The translations under genes and the position numbers were made by a program. Below are positions 53,877-62,337 of a DNA stretch of 64,000 bases, piece after piece. Location: positions 1 through 64,000 of the forward strand of contig DEMS01000030.1 of assembly GCA_002359315.1 (NCBI GenBank). The letters are read 5' to 3'. Below the pieces are notes generated by a model. The model made no database searches. It saw only the letters and a list, made by a program, of their open reading frames with translations, and had not been told where the DNA came from. Position 1 is the stretch's first letter, and each line of letters starts with the position of its first letter. The DNA is from Bacteroidetes bacterium UBA2664. Its GTDB lineage: Bacteria; Bacteroidota; Rhodothermia; Balneolales; Balneolaceae.

Positions 53877-55884
53877 ATGAGATATCTTGATCTGGACCCG
53901 GACTTGAATGCGATGAGCTGGTTACCGGATGTACAAATCAGTAGGTTATACCGCTCGATCGTACATGTTCAAATCCATGCTTAGCCAGAGCCTGCCCCAT
54001 TCTGATTTTGGATGAATGATTAATGGACTGCCCTGATGAATCCTGTCGCACTCGCTTCAATATATCTGTAGCAGTATATCGTAAAGCAGCGCTGTGAGTT
54101 GAGCTTATTGGCTCATAATTGCTCAGCAGTAACTCCTCTTCAACCGACTGCATTTCAAATTGCTGGTTATGTGAGTGCACTTGTTGAATCTCCACATCGG
54201 TAAACCAGTAGGTAAATCCGGTTTTAAATAAATGCAGCGCTTGAGCAAAGACTTGCTCCATATTCACATCATGCTGGTAATTGATGGAGTTTACTTTATG
54301 AACCAGAAACCTGCGCGAACCACTGGGATCATTAAGCACGCTTTGATCATTTACAGAGCCACAAAGAGAGGCATGACGATTCATTGTTTCTGCGTATCTG
54401 GCATACGGCCGTCGAACTCGTATTTCACTTTTGGTAATGATTTCTTTCAAAGCGCTCTCTTTATACTTCGTGAGCGTCTCCAATTCATCTAAGTTAACTA
54501 GGATACATTCTGATATATGAATCAGTGAGTCTTTATCATCAGGGTTTAGCGATCCGCTATAAATATACTCTTTAAGTTCTAGTGGAATCAGACTTAGAAA
54601 ATAGGTAGTCTTTCCAATTCCTTGACCTCCTACGAATATCAACACTGTGTGATTAACTATGTCATCTTCAATAGCACTGGCAACCAAAGCTGTAATTCAC
54701 TTGCGAAGGCATATCACCCAGTATTTTTGATCGGTGGTTTGAACCTGATCAGCTAGTTCAGCGATGTGATCAGCACCATCCCATTCCGGCAAGCTAGAAA
54801 AATACTCTCTGAACGGGTGAAAAGGTGGTACAAAATCAGATTGCAGCAATCCTGTCAGCTTTTGCACAGATATCTTTGCGCCTTTGTTCTCCATATCCCG
54901 ATGGATGCTGTTCAACTGGTAGTCATTTATCTTTTTTCATTTACCATCCAGAAGGATTTCTGTCCGGCCAAGAACAACATTGTATCGAAATGTGTAAAGA
55001 TAGTTTAGATAACCCTCATGTTCGCGTTTGTTATATATGCCCTTGTTATCCAATACTTTTCGAATAGTCATCTGACCATACGTACTACCGTCACTTTTGT
55101 GGGTTTTATCTCATTTGGGTCGCATTAGCGCTGATGCTCTAAACAATCGATCTGTCAATTTCACATCAAAGTTGGTTCACTTGCTAACGATTCCAATATA
55201 GGCCAGATCTGCTCGGCTTTGGTCTCCGCTATAAGCGCCAAGATCTCCATGATCATGCAGAGCTAAAAACGCTGACCCATCGTTTCCATTTTTAATCAGT
55301 TGAATAAGTGGCACCAGATCTTGTTCACCAATTGGTACAGTACTGCCATTAGGGGTTGATGGAAGTTCAACCGGCAGTTTGGCGATATCGACCTCACGAA
55401 TTGGTTTTGGCTCTCCATAAACATCCCCGGTAACGGTGAAGTATCGCTTTCGGTCATAGATTTCGAACACTTTATAACCCTGATTATCCATCGCTATTTT
55501 ATGAGGTATTTCCGGGGGTAAATTGCCTTTAACGAAAATATGAAGCCCAGTACCGCTTGGGGATACTTCGGTATAAGAATTGCAGTAGTTTACTATCTGT
55601 TGGGCTTGTGGAACTAATTGTCCTTTTATTATGCAACCATCAAGGTCAATACCAACATATGGGTCGTTCTCGCTGAACATATAACCGATACCGGTATACG
55701 CGCCACTGGTGTCTTTTTCTACAGCTTTCAGGGCATCTTTAAATGGTGACCATGTTGCCGGATCATTGGACTTAGCCGGTTGGCCATTGGGTTGGAAGGG
55801 GATTTTTTTACTATTATGACAGACTCATTGTGGTCTGTTCTGGATCTCTTGTGGTATATTATTTCTTATCATTTTTATTCTCAT
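53875..55884 (-). CDS. Prim-pol/VapE-type primase-helicase with six in-frame TGA codons
   Basis: 669 codons from ATG 55884 (or 55872) to TAG 53875, one frame, with TGA at codons 20, 236, 258, 316, 396 and 649. N-terminal part: RPQ-(TGA)-VCHNSKKIPF...NDPATWSPFKDAL, then YVGIDLDGC, an AEP-like primase-polymerase region. Middle: LTDRLFRASALMRPK-(TGA)-DKTH. C-terminal VapE/D5-type helicase: EWDGADHIA, Walker A GGQGIGKT near 419-426 and Walker B VNLDELETL. The TGA positions in RPQxV and RPKxD are ones where related primases carry Trp. Four other Trp are TGG. No frameshift and no internal TAA/TAG. It should drive replication of the element if translated through. Confidence 0.75.
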
Positions 55885-55993
55885 TTATTTCTTGATTATT
55901 ATGTACTTATGTACCCTTATAATCTCGTCTATATGGATATATTTGTCAAGTATTCTGGCAAAAAAAATGAAATATTCTGAAAAAAATATTCAT

Positions 55994-56064
55994 TATTCCT
56001 ACCCTGATAGGATTATTCATTCCTACAGTTAAAAAATATTCCTACATTGAGGTAGTTATTCCTA
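55994..56064. repeat. ATTCCTAC iteron-like repeats upstream of primase
   Basis: ATTCCTA(C/T) at 55994, 56018, 56037 and 56057, all the same orientation, with start-to-start spacing 24, 19 and 20 bp, about two helical turns. Located about 110 bp upstream of the primase start, between it and the AAA gene. Likely operator or initiator-binding sites. Confidence 0.6.
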
Positions 56065-56087
56065 TTACAGAGCAGGTGAGTACGGTA

Positions 56088-56120
56088 TAAAAAAACCCGC
56101 CCCTCTGAACAGAGGCGGGC
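56088..56120 (-). terminator. Strong terminator after RepA-like gene
   Basis: CCCGCC-rich stem (CCCGCC..CTCTG / CAGAGGCGGG) with A7 to its left, giving hairpin and T7 on the minus strand. Ends the transcript of the AAA gene before the repeat region. Confidence 0.9.
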
Positions 56121-56153
56121 TTATAACTATATAAATACTAACGCATTTATATA

Positions 56154-57249
56154 TCACTCTCCTGATTCACCTTGCTCTCCTTTCTTAGGTGTTTCGGTTC
56201 TCTTGCTATCTATCTCTGAACCTTCCGGCTCAGGTTCTCCCTCGATATTCTCTTCCTCCAACAAATCCTCGTTGTCTTCGGGTTCATAGTAATCGATATC
56301 TTCTAAATAGACGCTATCTACACTTTTATCCATCGGACCGATTTCTTGAAGCAGTTTACTTACTTGCCCTTGAGAAATTCCCAACACTTGCCCCATTTCA
56401 ACCTGTGTTAAACCGTAGTTGCTTAACAGGATAAGATTTGTCTTCATTTCTGGATCAATTTCCCATCGTGGTAACTCATCAATCTCAGTTAACTTAAAAC
56501 GTGAGCCATCCGACTTAAGATGAATAGTACGCTTAGGGAACATACGCCCGTAGTGCTGAAGAGAATAATAAGTCACATCTTCGTTCTCGTATCTGTTTGT
56601 CAGCAGCAGGATATTATCCGCAGCCGCAGCCAGCGATTTTGAGGCGAATATATTCTCATCCAAATCACGTTTCGTGGAGTGGTACACAGCTACAATGGCT
56701 GTTCCAGTCTGGTGGGCTACTTTACTCAGGTCATTCAGGTACTTGTAGGATTTATGAAAGCTACCTGCAATTTTCAATCCCATGGCTCCAATTATTGGAT
56801 CAATACTAAGTACTTTTAGCTGTTGGCGATGAATGTATTCTCGCGCTCTTATCGTGTGTCCAAAGCCAATCTCTTACTCACCGGCAATAAGCAGGATATT
56901 AGAAAGGTAAGCATCCAATTCATTAGACAAATCGGTAATCATTTCTTTGGCACGAATCGAATCCTGGACCAGAGACTGATACCCAACTCGCTGCGCCTTT
57001 GTCTTATAACGATCAAAAACTGGCTGACCATTTGACGTTTTTCCCGTTAAGTGGGTAATGATTGTTGTGAGACCAGATTTTGACGGTCCCATTAACAAGG
57101 TCAGCCCTACAGGCAGGAGACCCGGCACAGGCTCCTGATGGGATACTGTAAAGTGCGAATCGAGCTTGTCTCCACTTATGGGCGTTCCATCAAATGGATT
57201 CAAGTCTACGATGTGAGCCTTTTCTCGGCTCTTTTTTTAAATAACTCAT
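56154..57249 (-). pseudogene. RepA-like AAA_25 ATPase, disrupted
   Basis: A RepA/AAA_25-type ATPase can be followed from an ATG at 57249 (MSYLKK) into SREKAHIVDLNPFDGTPIS only if one A is removed from the seven-A tract at 57232-57238. Further on, TAA at 56874 interrupts GE-x-EIGFGHTIRAREYI in the same frame. The Walker A reads GPSKSGLTT, with Leu instead of the catalytic Lys. Downstream VLSIDPIIG, TGTAIVAVYHSTKRD and a C-terminal HTH (LTQVEMGQVLGISQGQVSKLLQ) are intact. Three separate lesions suggest a decayed gene; the internal Met frame 56154-56783 might still produce the C-terminal half. TGA at 56154 is a plausible true stop. Confidence 0.65.
57215..57238 (+). terminator. Plus-strand terminator inside 5' end of the RepA-like gene
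   Basis: GAGCC/GGCTC stem with 7-nt loop followed by T7 (57232-57238). It faces no known plus-strand gene and coincides with the A-tract that breaks the reading frame of the AAA gene. Confidence 0.6.
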
Positions 57250-57340
57250 AACTTTTTAATTAAGAATTTTAAAATGAACGCAGAATTTTTGAACGGTTTC
57301 CGGATTGCGATGTCCGGGTTCGGTTACTCACCAGGCTTTC

Positions 57341-57534
57341 TTAGAAGCTTGATACTTTCCAATAAGGAAATGCTGTTACAAAGGTTTTTCCCTTGTCAAA
57401 TGCACCGGCAGATACAATCCAGACACTGATCGGGTAAATTTTGTATCCAATCCCATGGATTCCGGAACCAACTGATCCTGTTTGAATTCGTCCGGTGTAA
57501 TGATGTCCTGTTTTGGTATTAGAAGGTTATTCAT
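57341..57534 (-). pseudogene. Small ORF, probably frameshifted
   Basis: ATG 57534 opens a 52-codon frame (MNNLLIPKQDIITPDEFKQD...) that stops at 57376. From about 57440 a different frame looks more protein-like (GIGYKIYPISVWIVSAGAFDKGKTFVTAFPYWKV) and ends at TAA 57341. One frameshift would join the two into a protein of about 65 residues. No family recognised. The remaining DNA up to 57249 shows nothing. Confidence 0.35.
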
Positions 57535-57578
57535 TTCTGTACCTGTTGTTTATGATTTAGTTATTTTATTAGAAGTGT

Positions 57579-58172
57579 TTACCTGCCAACACCATCTCTG
57601 TATATGGAAATGGTATTCTCAATTGGATAACCAAGAATTAACCCGGTGACCCAAAAGTCAATTTCCGAATCCGGATCTTGTGCATCCCAATCGTCAAAGA
57701 AGTCTTTAAGTGTTTTATTCTTATGCTCCTCTACATCTATCTCAATGCCATTTTCCTTATAGGTTTCATAGAGAGATTGCAGATCGAATAAATCTTTTAA
57801 TTTTCCTTTAACGGCAACAAGTTCATAGAATGCACCAGTGCCTTGATATTGACCACTTTGGGTATAGTATTTACGCTTATCCACAAGGCCGTCACAAAAC
57901 TCTAAATTCTCTTTTTTCCACGCCGATAATACTGCCATGGGTTTATTGCGCTGTAGAACTCTGTCTAAAAGAGCCTGGTTTGATGCTGAATTAAATTCAG
58001 ACATGGTCCAACCCCCGCAAAAATGTTGGTTGATGTCATTTATCATTTTGTTTTTGAATGGCATATGTAATGGTTGATATTTATACTTAGCCAAAAGATA
58101 TCCATCGCTGTATATCCTTTTGGTTTGGTACTTTTTACCCTTTTTCAAAATTATTCCGTGTTTTTTACTCAT
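57579..58172 (-). CDS. Hypothetical element protein
   Basis: 197 aa, unrecognised. The basic N-terminus (MSKKHGIILKKGKKYQTKRIY) suggests nucleic-acid contact, followed by an alpha/beta region and an acidic C-terminus (DFFDDWDAQDPDSEIDF). All four Trp are TGG and there is no internal stop, unlike the module at 52923-55884. It lies between the HTH protein and the small frameshifted ORF, same strand. Confidence 0.55.
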   Translation of the reverse strand: MSKKHGIILKKGKKYQTKRIYSDGYLLAKYKYQPLHMPFKNKMINDINQHFCGGWTMSEFNSASNQALLDRVLQRNKPMAVLSAWKKENLEFCDGLVDKRKYYTQSGQYQGTGAFYELVAVKGKLKDLFDLQSLYETYKENGIEIDVEEHKNKTLKDFFDDWDAQDPDSEIDFWVTGLILGYPIENTISIYRDGVGR

Positions 58173-58233
58173 AATATTTCATTGATTTGATTTTGATTAA
58201 AATCCGGACATAAGTAGACCGGATATGCATTGG

Positions 58234-58476
58234 TCATTCCTCAGACCTCACTGTTTTGATCATTCGTTCGAATACTTTACGCTCAAAATATTTCTTTCTA
58301 CCCCCTTTTAGTCGTACCGATGGGATGTGTCTTTTATGGTTGACCGGCAGGTTAGACCGATTCAAGATTTGTTTTGAACTTATGCCGTATTGTATTTCAA
58401 TCTGATTCGCAGAAAGATATTTTCCGTTTGAGTCAAGTTGTTGTTCAATTTTTTCAAGAGTTTTTCTAATATCCAT
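58234..58476 (-). CDS. HTH_17-like excisionase or regulator
   Basis: 80 aa. YLSANQIEIQYGISSKQILNRSNLPVNHKRHIPSVRLKGGRKKYFERKVFERMI follows the MerR/HTH_17 DNA-binding pattern of excisionases. In-frame TGA at the end (VRSEE then TGA) is a normal stop here. The position between integrase and replication genes suits an Xis or control protein. It precedes the 197-aa gene with 61 bp between. Confidence 0.65.
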   Translation of the reverse strand: MDIRKTLEKIEQQLDSNGKYLSANQIEIQYGISSKQILNRSNLPVNHKRHIPSVRLKGGRKKYFERKVFERMIKTVRSEE

Positions 58477-58518
58477 TAGTCTATTGTTTTATTTAATGAT
58501 TGTGTTTGTTTAAAGATC

Positions 58519-58722
58519 TCACTCAGGATTTATAGCCCGGTACCCGGACAGTAGCTGATGTTCTGTGCGCACTAAAGCCACTACACATTCAAAAATGAAG
58601 TGCAATTTGTGTTTAGAATTCTTATAGTTTATGTGGGTGGCATGTTGAATTACCGGAAGGGATCTCTGGATGGTTTTACGGATCGCTACTTCAAGCTCTT
58701 CTTTATATGAGAAATTTTCCAT
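58519..58722 (-). CDS. Small hypothetical protein
   Basis: 67 aa, with amphipathic helices (YKEELEVAIRKTIQRSLPVIQHA, KHKLHFIFECVVALVRTE). It ends NPE-TGA; if TGA were read as Trp it would extend three residues to a TAA (NPEWDL). Function unknown; helical, perhaps a regulator. Lone gene between the 548-aa protein and the HTH protein. Confidence 0.45.
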   Translation of the reverse strand: MENFSYKEELEVAIRKTIQRSLPVIQHATHINYKNSKHKLHFIFECVVALVRTEHQLLSGYRAINPE

Positions 58723-58815
58723 TTTGACTTCGTTTCGTTTAAGTGTAAAGTCAAAAATGAATAACTTTTAGATAAGTAAGTACTCAACCATTATTACTTT
58801 CGAAGGTATAATTTA

Positions 58816-60462
58816 TTACTTTCTCTTTTTTTTCTTCCTTGTGTAACTGTAATATGATGTTTTAAATGAATCAAAATTAGCGTGTCTAATAATTAGCTTG
58901 TTTTTTGTCATTTCAGAGCATATTCTTTCATATACCTTCGGCAATGTTAAACCCTCTGCTTTATATTTTAAGACTAAATCCCAATAGTTACCCCCTTGAT
59001 AATTACTCAAGTCAACTTCAACCTCATCTGTGTTTGGCAAAGGTGTTTCTTTCTCTTGTTCTTCAGAGGATTTTATTTCCTGATTTTTTAAGAACTCAAT
59101 GATCAAAGGATCATGTTGTACAACATCCTCATAAAATTTTATCCAGTCTAATACGGTATCTTCAGTAGGCATATATTCCGGAAAACTGATCTTTAAATCC
59201 TTCATCTGCTCTAATGATTTTTTAACTAGCGAGTCTCTTTTCTCGTAAAAATCAATATTCTGGTCTTCAATCATGGCCTCTCTTGCTAGTTCCATAACCA
59301 GCATAATAGTCGAAAAGAGATATTTTTTTTCCTTTACTATTTCACTCGTTATAAATTCCATGGCAACATCATCGATATCCGGTAAAGATTCGCTGAATAT
59401 GAAATTTTTCATTTGCGCTTCATTTTCACAATTGAATAATTCGGATATGAATTTTTCAATGTGATTGATTTTAACAATTAATTTCTTCGCATCTTTAATA
59501 ATTGATTTTTTTGTTTTATAGTTTTCTATCACAGATCGTAGAGAGAATGAATCTATAAACACATAAGGGTTTTTTTTCTTAATCTTATCTATTTCATTAA
59601 GAAAAGAACCAGAAGAGGCATCAAAATCTTTGAATAGGTAATAGTTTTCCATATTCATATGAATCGCAAAGGCAGAAATCATCCCGGTAAAATATAGGTG
59701 GAGCCAATCCTGTATCACTAAGTACCGGCCCTTATCTTCAGTCTGACATTGAAACAATTCAAGGATGTGGTAATCTGAATAAAATTGCGTTATAATCAGA
59801 CTTTTGGATTCATTATTATTAAGCCCATCAATTTTATCAATCTGCTTTGCATACTGTTTATCCAGCTGCTCCTTATACTTGATTATAGGTTCAGCAACTA
59901 AAACCAGCTTCGATTGCTTGTGCAGTTCAAATTCTGAAATAATATTCCTTCTGTTGTAGCTAATCTTCAACTGCTCGCAATCATCGCATTCTTCAAAGTG
60001 TGGGTAAACAAAAGGTGTCATTCTAAAGGGTTCCCAAAAAACAAAATTGCAGTGCTCTATCAACATTTCTTCATCATCAACATGCATTTCATACACGGTA
60101 TTTATAGCGTCCTTGAAGCCTAAATATTTAACAATAGCTATAAAATCATGATAATGATGACTTATATCTTCCAGTCTTTTTTGTTCATAAGTATAATCAC
60201 CAACATCATAAAAATTGTATACATAATCTAAGTAATCAAATATCTCCTTGAATTGTGAAACATATATTTTCCCCGGTATACCAACCAACTCGTTAAGATT
60301 ATCTTGATAGATATTGGAATCAGTGAATTGCTCAAATAATTCTACATCAAATCGGTGCTTGAAATAAGCATGAAAAAATTCATCCAGTCGTTTTTGCTTG
60401 ATTTGCTGAATAAGATTTTCTGTATACTTTTTGGAACGTTTTCTTTGTTTAAATGTGGCCAT
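58816..60462 (-). CDS. Unknown 548-aa element protein next to integrase
   Basis: I do not recognise this family. The protein is large, acidic overall with basic ends (MATFKQRKRSKKYTENLIQQIKQKR at the start, TRKKKKRK at the end), helical, with no membrane segment. A CDDCEQL cysteine pair near residue 165 could bind metal. All Trp are TGG. It begins after the remnant integrase tail and lies on the same strand as the integrase. Its size and position suggest an element-specific function in maintenance or defence. Confidence 0.6.
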   Translation of the reverse strand: MATFKQRKRSKKYTENLIQQIKQKRLDEFFHAYFKHRFDVELFEQFTDSNIYQDNLNELVGIPGKIYVSQFKEIFDYLDYVYNFYDVGDYTYEQKRLEDISHHYHDFIAIVKYLGFKDAINTVYEMHVDDEEMLIEHCNFVFWEPFRMTPFVYPHFEECDDCEQLKISYNRRNIISEFELHKQSKLVLVAEPIIKYKEQLDKQYAKQIDKIDGLNNNESKSLIITQFYSDYHILELFQCQTEDKGRYLVIQDWLHLYFTGMISAFAIHMNMENYYLFKDFDASSGSFLNEIDKIKKKNPYVFIDSFSLRSVIENYKTKKSIIKDAKKLIVKINHIEKFISELFNCENEAQMKNFIFSESLPDIDDVAMEFITSEIVKEKKYLFSTIMLVMELAREAMIEDQNIDFYEKRDSLVKKSLEQMKDLKISFPEYMPTEDTVLDWIKFYEDVVQHDPLIIEFLKNQEIKSSEEQEKETPLPNTDEVEVDLSNYQGGNYWDLVLKYKAEGLTLPKVYERICSEMTKNKLIIRHANFDSFKTSYYSYTRKKKKRK

Positions 60463-60474
60463 TAATCCCCTCTA

Positions 60475-60567
60475 TTAAAATACCTTCCTCGTTACCTTAT
60501 CGGCTAACTCCTTATCCAGACCTTTAAGGTATTGTTGTGTGGTTTCAATTTTTGAGTGTCTAAGCTT
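60475..60567 (-). pseudogene. C-terminal remnant of a second tyrosine recombinase
   Basis: About 30 codons in a frame different from the intact integrase: KLRHSKIETTQQYLKGLDKELADKVTRKVF and TAA. This is the last segment of a tyrosine recombinase, including the residues around the catalytic Tyr (HSKIETTQQYL). It overlaps the last codons of the intact integrase and has no start. It points to an earlier integrase replaced or fused at this spot. Confidence 0.75.
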
Positions 60568-61792
60568 CTTTTTTTAGCCGAGATATTTCTTTCTCTAATT
60601 TATCAACTTTCTTTTGAAGCTCCTGCTTTTCTTTCTCATGCTCGGAGGACTCGCCTTCTATACGCCGCATTTTATCTGTGAGATCCTTGGATGTCAAATG
60701 CTCATAGACTCGTGTCACCTCCAGAGAAGAATGACCTAGAATCTTTGCAACTTCGTTAATATCGTACCCCATCCTCATATAATTTGTACCGGCAGTATGC
60801 CTTAAACCGTGGAAATTGGTAGTGGTCTTTATTTTCGTTGCCTTCACATACTTCCGATATACCATTGATATATTATGTTTGCTCATTTTGGTGCCTATGT
60901 AGTGGGCTTTTTCACTAGAAAAAACCAACTTACTTTCATGCTCACTCATTCTATGCTTCCACGATTTCAGAACTGTTAAGAGTTCTTTTAAAATCGGTAC
61001 CGTTCGCTCCTCTCCGGATTTAGTATCGGTAACAGTAATCATTCTACGTTTAAAATTTACATGCTCCCATTTCAGATTTACAACTTCCTTAAGCCTTAAA
61101 CCACCATAATAGGCTAATAATACTACCGGCTTAAACCACAGTCTCTTTTGGTAGTCCTTCGTGATAGCCCCACGCGACTTTTTTTCGCCCATATCCTTGT
61201 CAAAAGCATCAAAAATCTTATCCAAATCCTGTTTTGAAATTGTTTTGTCTGATATATTTTTCTTTACGCTAGGCTTCTGAATTGCCTTGGATACATCAGT
61301 TTTCACATATCCCCTTTCCAGGAGCCAATTAAAAAAAACTTTCAGATGCCGAAGGTAGTTAGCCTGGGATGCAGATGCTAGGTCCTTTTTAAAACAAAAC
61401 TTCCTCACATCGTCTTCAGTAACCATAGTAACCGGTAGTGTTTCGCCCGTCTGTTCTCTTTGAAAATAGTCAAGTATGTTCTTGTAATTTGATTTTGTCG
61501 CCTCAGAAGCCTGACTTCTTTTCTCAATAAATTCAGTCGCCAACACGCTTATTGCAAAAGATTGTCCCGGTGATATCCCCTGCCCGTTTCGGGACTCATG
61601 TAAACGTGGGGTCCATCCCCCAAATGGATCTATCTCGCCCTTTTCGTAGAGATCCAGATATTCAGCCTTTTTTTTCTCTGCCTGTCGCTTATTTTTTGTA
61701 CCGAGTGAGAATTTTTTCTGATATAGCTTACCATTTACTCTTTTGGAAAAAGCTATCTGGTAGAAACCATTTCTTTGGTAAAGTGATGCCAT
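60560..61792 (-). CDS. int: Tyrosine-type site-specific integrase
   Basis: 410 aa phage integrase with an N-terminal arm-binding and SAM-like core-binding part and a C-terminal catalytic domain: R in YYGGLRLKEV near 232, HGLRH near 326, GHSSLEVTRVYEHL near 355-362 with the nucleophilic Tyr. The final 40 residues are a coiled coil (EKEKQELQKKVDKLEKEISRLKK), an unusual extension. It lies about 220 bp inside the right attachment repeat. All Trp are TGG. It is inferred to have inserted the element into tRNA-Arg. Confidence 0.93.
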   Translation of the reverse strand: MASLYQRNGFYQIAFSKRVNGKLYQKKFSLGTKNKRQAEKKKAEYLDLYEKGEIDPFGGWTPRLHESRNGQGISPGQSFAISVLATEFIEKRSQASEATKSNYKNILDYFQREQTGETLPVTMVTEDDVRKFCFKKDLASASQANYLRHLKVFFNWLLERGYVKTDVSKAIQKPSVKKNISDKTISKQDLDKIFDAFDKDMGEKKSRGAITKDYQKRLWFKPVVLLAYYGGLRLKEVVNLKWEHVNFKRRMITVTDTKSGEERTVPILKELLTVLKSWKHRMSEHESKLVFSSEKAHYIGTKMSKHNISMVYRKYVKATKIKTTTNFHGLRHTAGTNYMRMGYDINEVAKILGHSSLEVTRVYEHLTSKDLTDKMRRIEGESSEHEKEKQELQKKVDKLEKEISRLKKEA

Positions 61793-61851
61793 ATTAATAG
61801 GGCAAGATTAGGGGCTCTGTTTGAGGAGGTTCTTATGTATTAGAATAAGAA

Positions 61852-61875
61852 TTTGTAACAACATTTGTAACAACA
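61852..61875. repeat. Tandem 12-bp arm-type repeats
   Basis: TTTGTAACAACA twice in direct tandem (61852-61863 and 61864-61875), identical to the single copy at 25666-25677. They start about 134 bp inside the right core. Likely integrase arm sites. Confidence 0.65.
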
Positions 61876-61938
61876 AAATGCGTAATACAGGAAAAAACTA
61901 TTCCTAAATAGAGCCGAATAAAATTGAAATGCATAAAA

Positions 61939-61970
61939 AAACCCGGATTAATACTATTTAAAACGGGTTT
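61939..61970 (-). terminator. Hairpin with T-run at right end of element
   Basis: AAACCCG/CGGGTTT with an 18-nt loop, giving a T-run on the minus strand. It would block transcription entering the element from the right flank. Confidence 0.55.
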
Positions 61971-62008
61971 ATGTACTGTATGATAATTTTTCAAAAAATA
62001 GCAGCTTT

Positions 62009-62051
62009 CTGATTCGTAGTCAGGTACTCTATCCAGTTGAGCTACGGGTGC
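62009..62051. repeat. Right attachment core (displaced tRNA-Arg 5' half)
   Basis: 43 bp identical to 25495-25537. It ends exactly at the tRNA 5' end and stops at the anticodon stem on the other side, with no 3' half next to it. Interpreted as the original chromosomal 5' half left behind by integration. Confidence 0.88.
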
Positions 62052-62337
62052 GTTTCAGGGTTAATGGGACAATGTTCAAAGTACAGGGATTCAAAAATTA
62101 ACACTTACCGCCTTGAAGCCTGTACCTTGTACCCCGTACCCTAATACTGAGCCTTCAAAGTTAAGCCTTTTCTTATTTTGAAACAACCGAACAACGCCAA
62201 GGTTTTAATGTCACATTTATTTCATTCTATTCTCTGATAGATTTACTATTCTTAATAATGCTTTATAAAAAAACTCATCACACATCAGACATCACACAAA
62301 TCTCAAACCCTGTACCCAAAACCCTGAATCCTGAATC

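Larger units (their letters stand above)
25495..62051. mobile_element. 36.6-kb element integrated in tRNA-Arg, tyrosine integrase at right end
   Basis: Bounded by a 43-bp direct repeat of the tRNA-Arg 5' half. The integrase lies at 60560-61792, about 220 bp inside the right repeat. Copies of TTTGTAACAACA lie 129 bp inside the left core and about 134 bp inside the right core, as expected for integrase arm sites. The right part holds replication and recombination genes (YqaJ, DUF669-like, DUF932, RadC, prim-pol/VapE). The left part holds stress cargo and the middle a restriction-modification cassette. No structural phage, relaxase or T4SS gene was seen, so its transfer mode is unknown. It may be a composite of two insertions joined near 38107. 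Confidence 0.8.
61793..62337. other. Right end of element, no gene
   Basis: 545 bp without a gene, holding the right arm-type repeats (61852-61875), a hairpin at 61939-61970 and the right attachment core (62009-62051). After 62051 the sequence is chromosome flank leading to the hydrolase. Confidence 0.75.

Noticed and set aside
52923..55884. Selenocysteine at the TGA codons
   Set aside because: Positions fit Trp, not Cys; contexts are not redox motifs and no SECIS-like hairpin follows each TGA.
25495..62051. Complete prophage or conjugative element
   Set aside because: No capsid, terminase, tail, relaxase or T4SS gene was seen.
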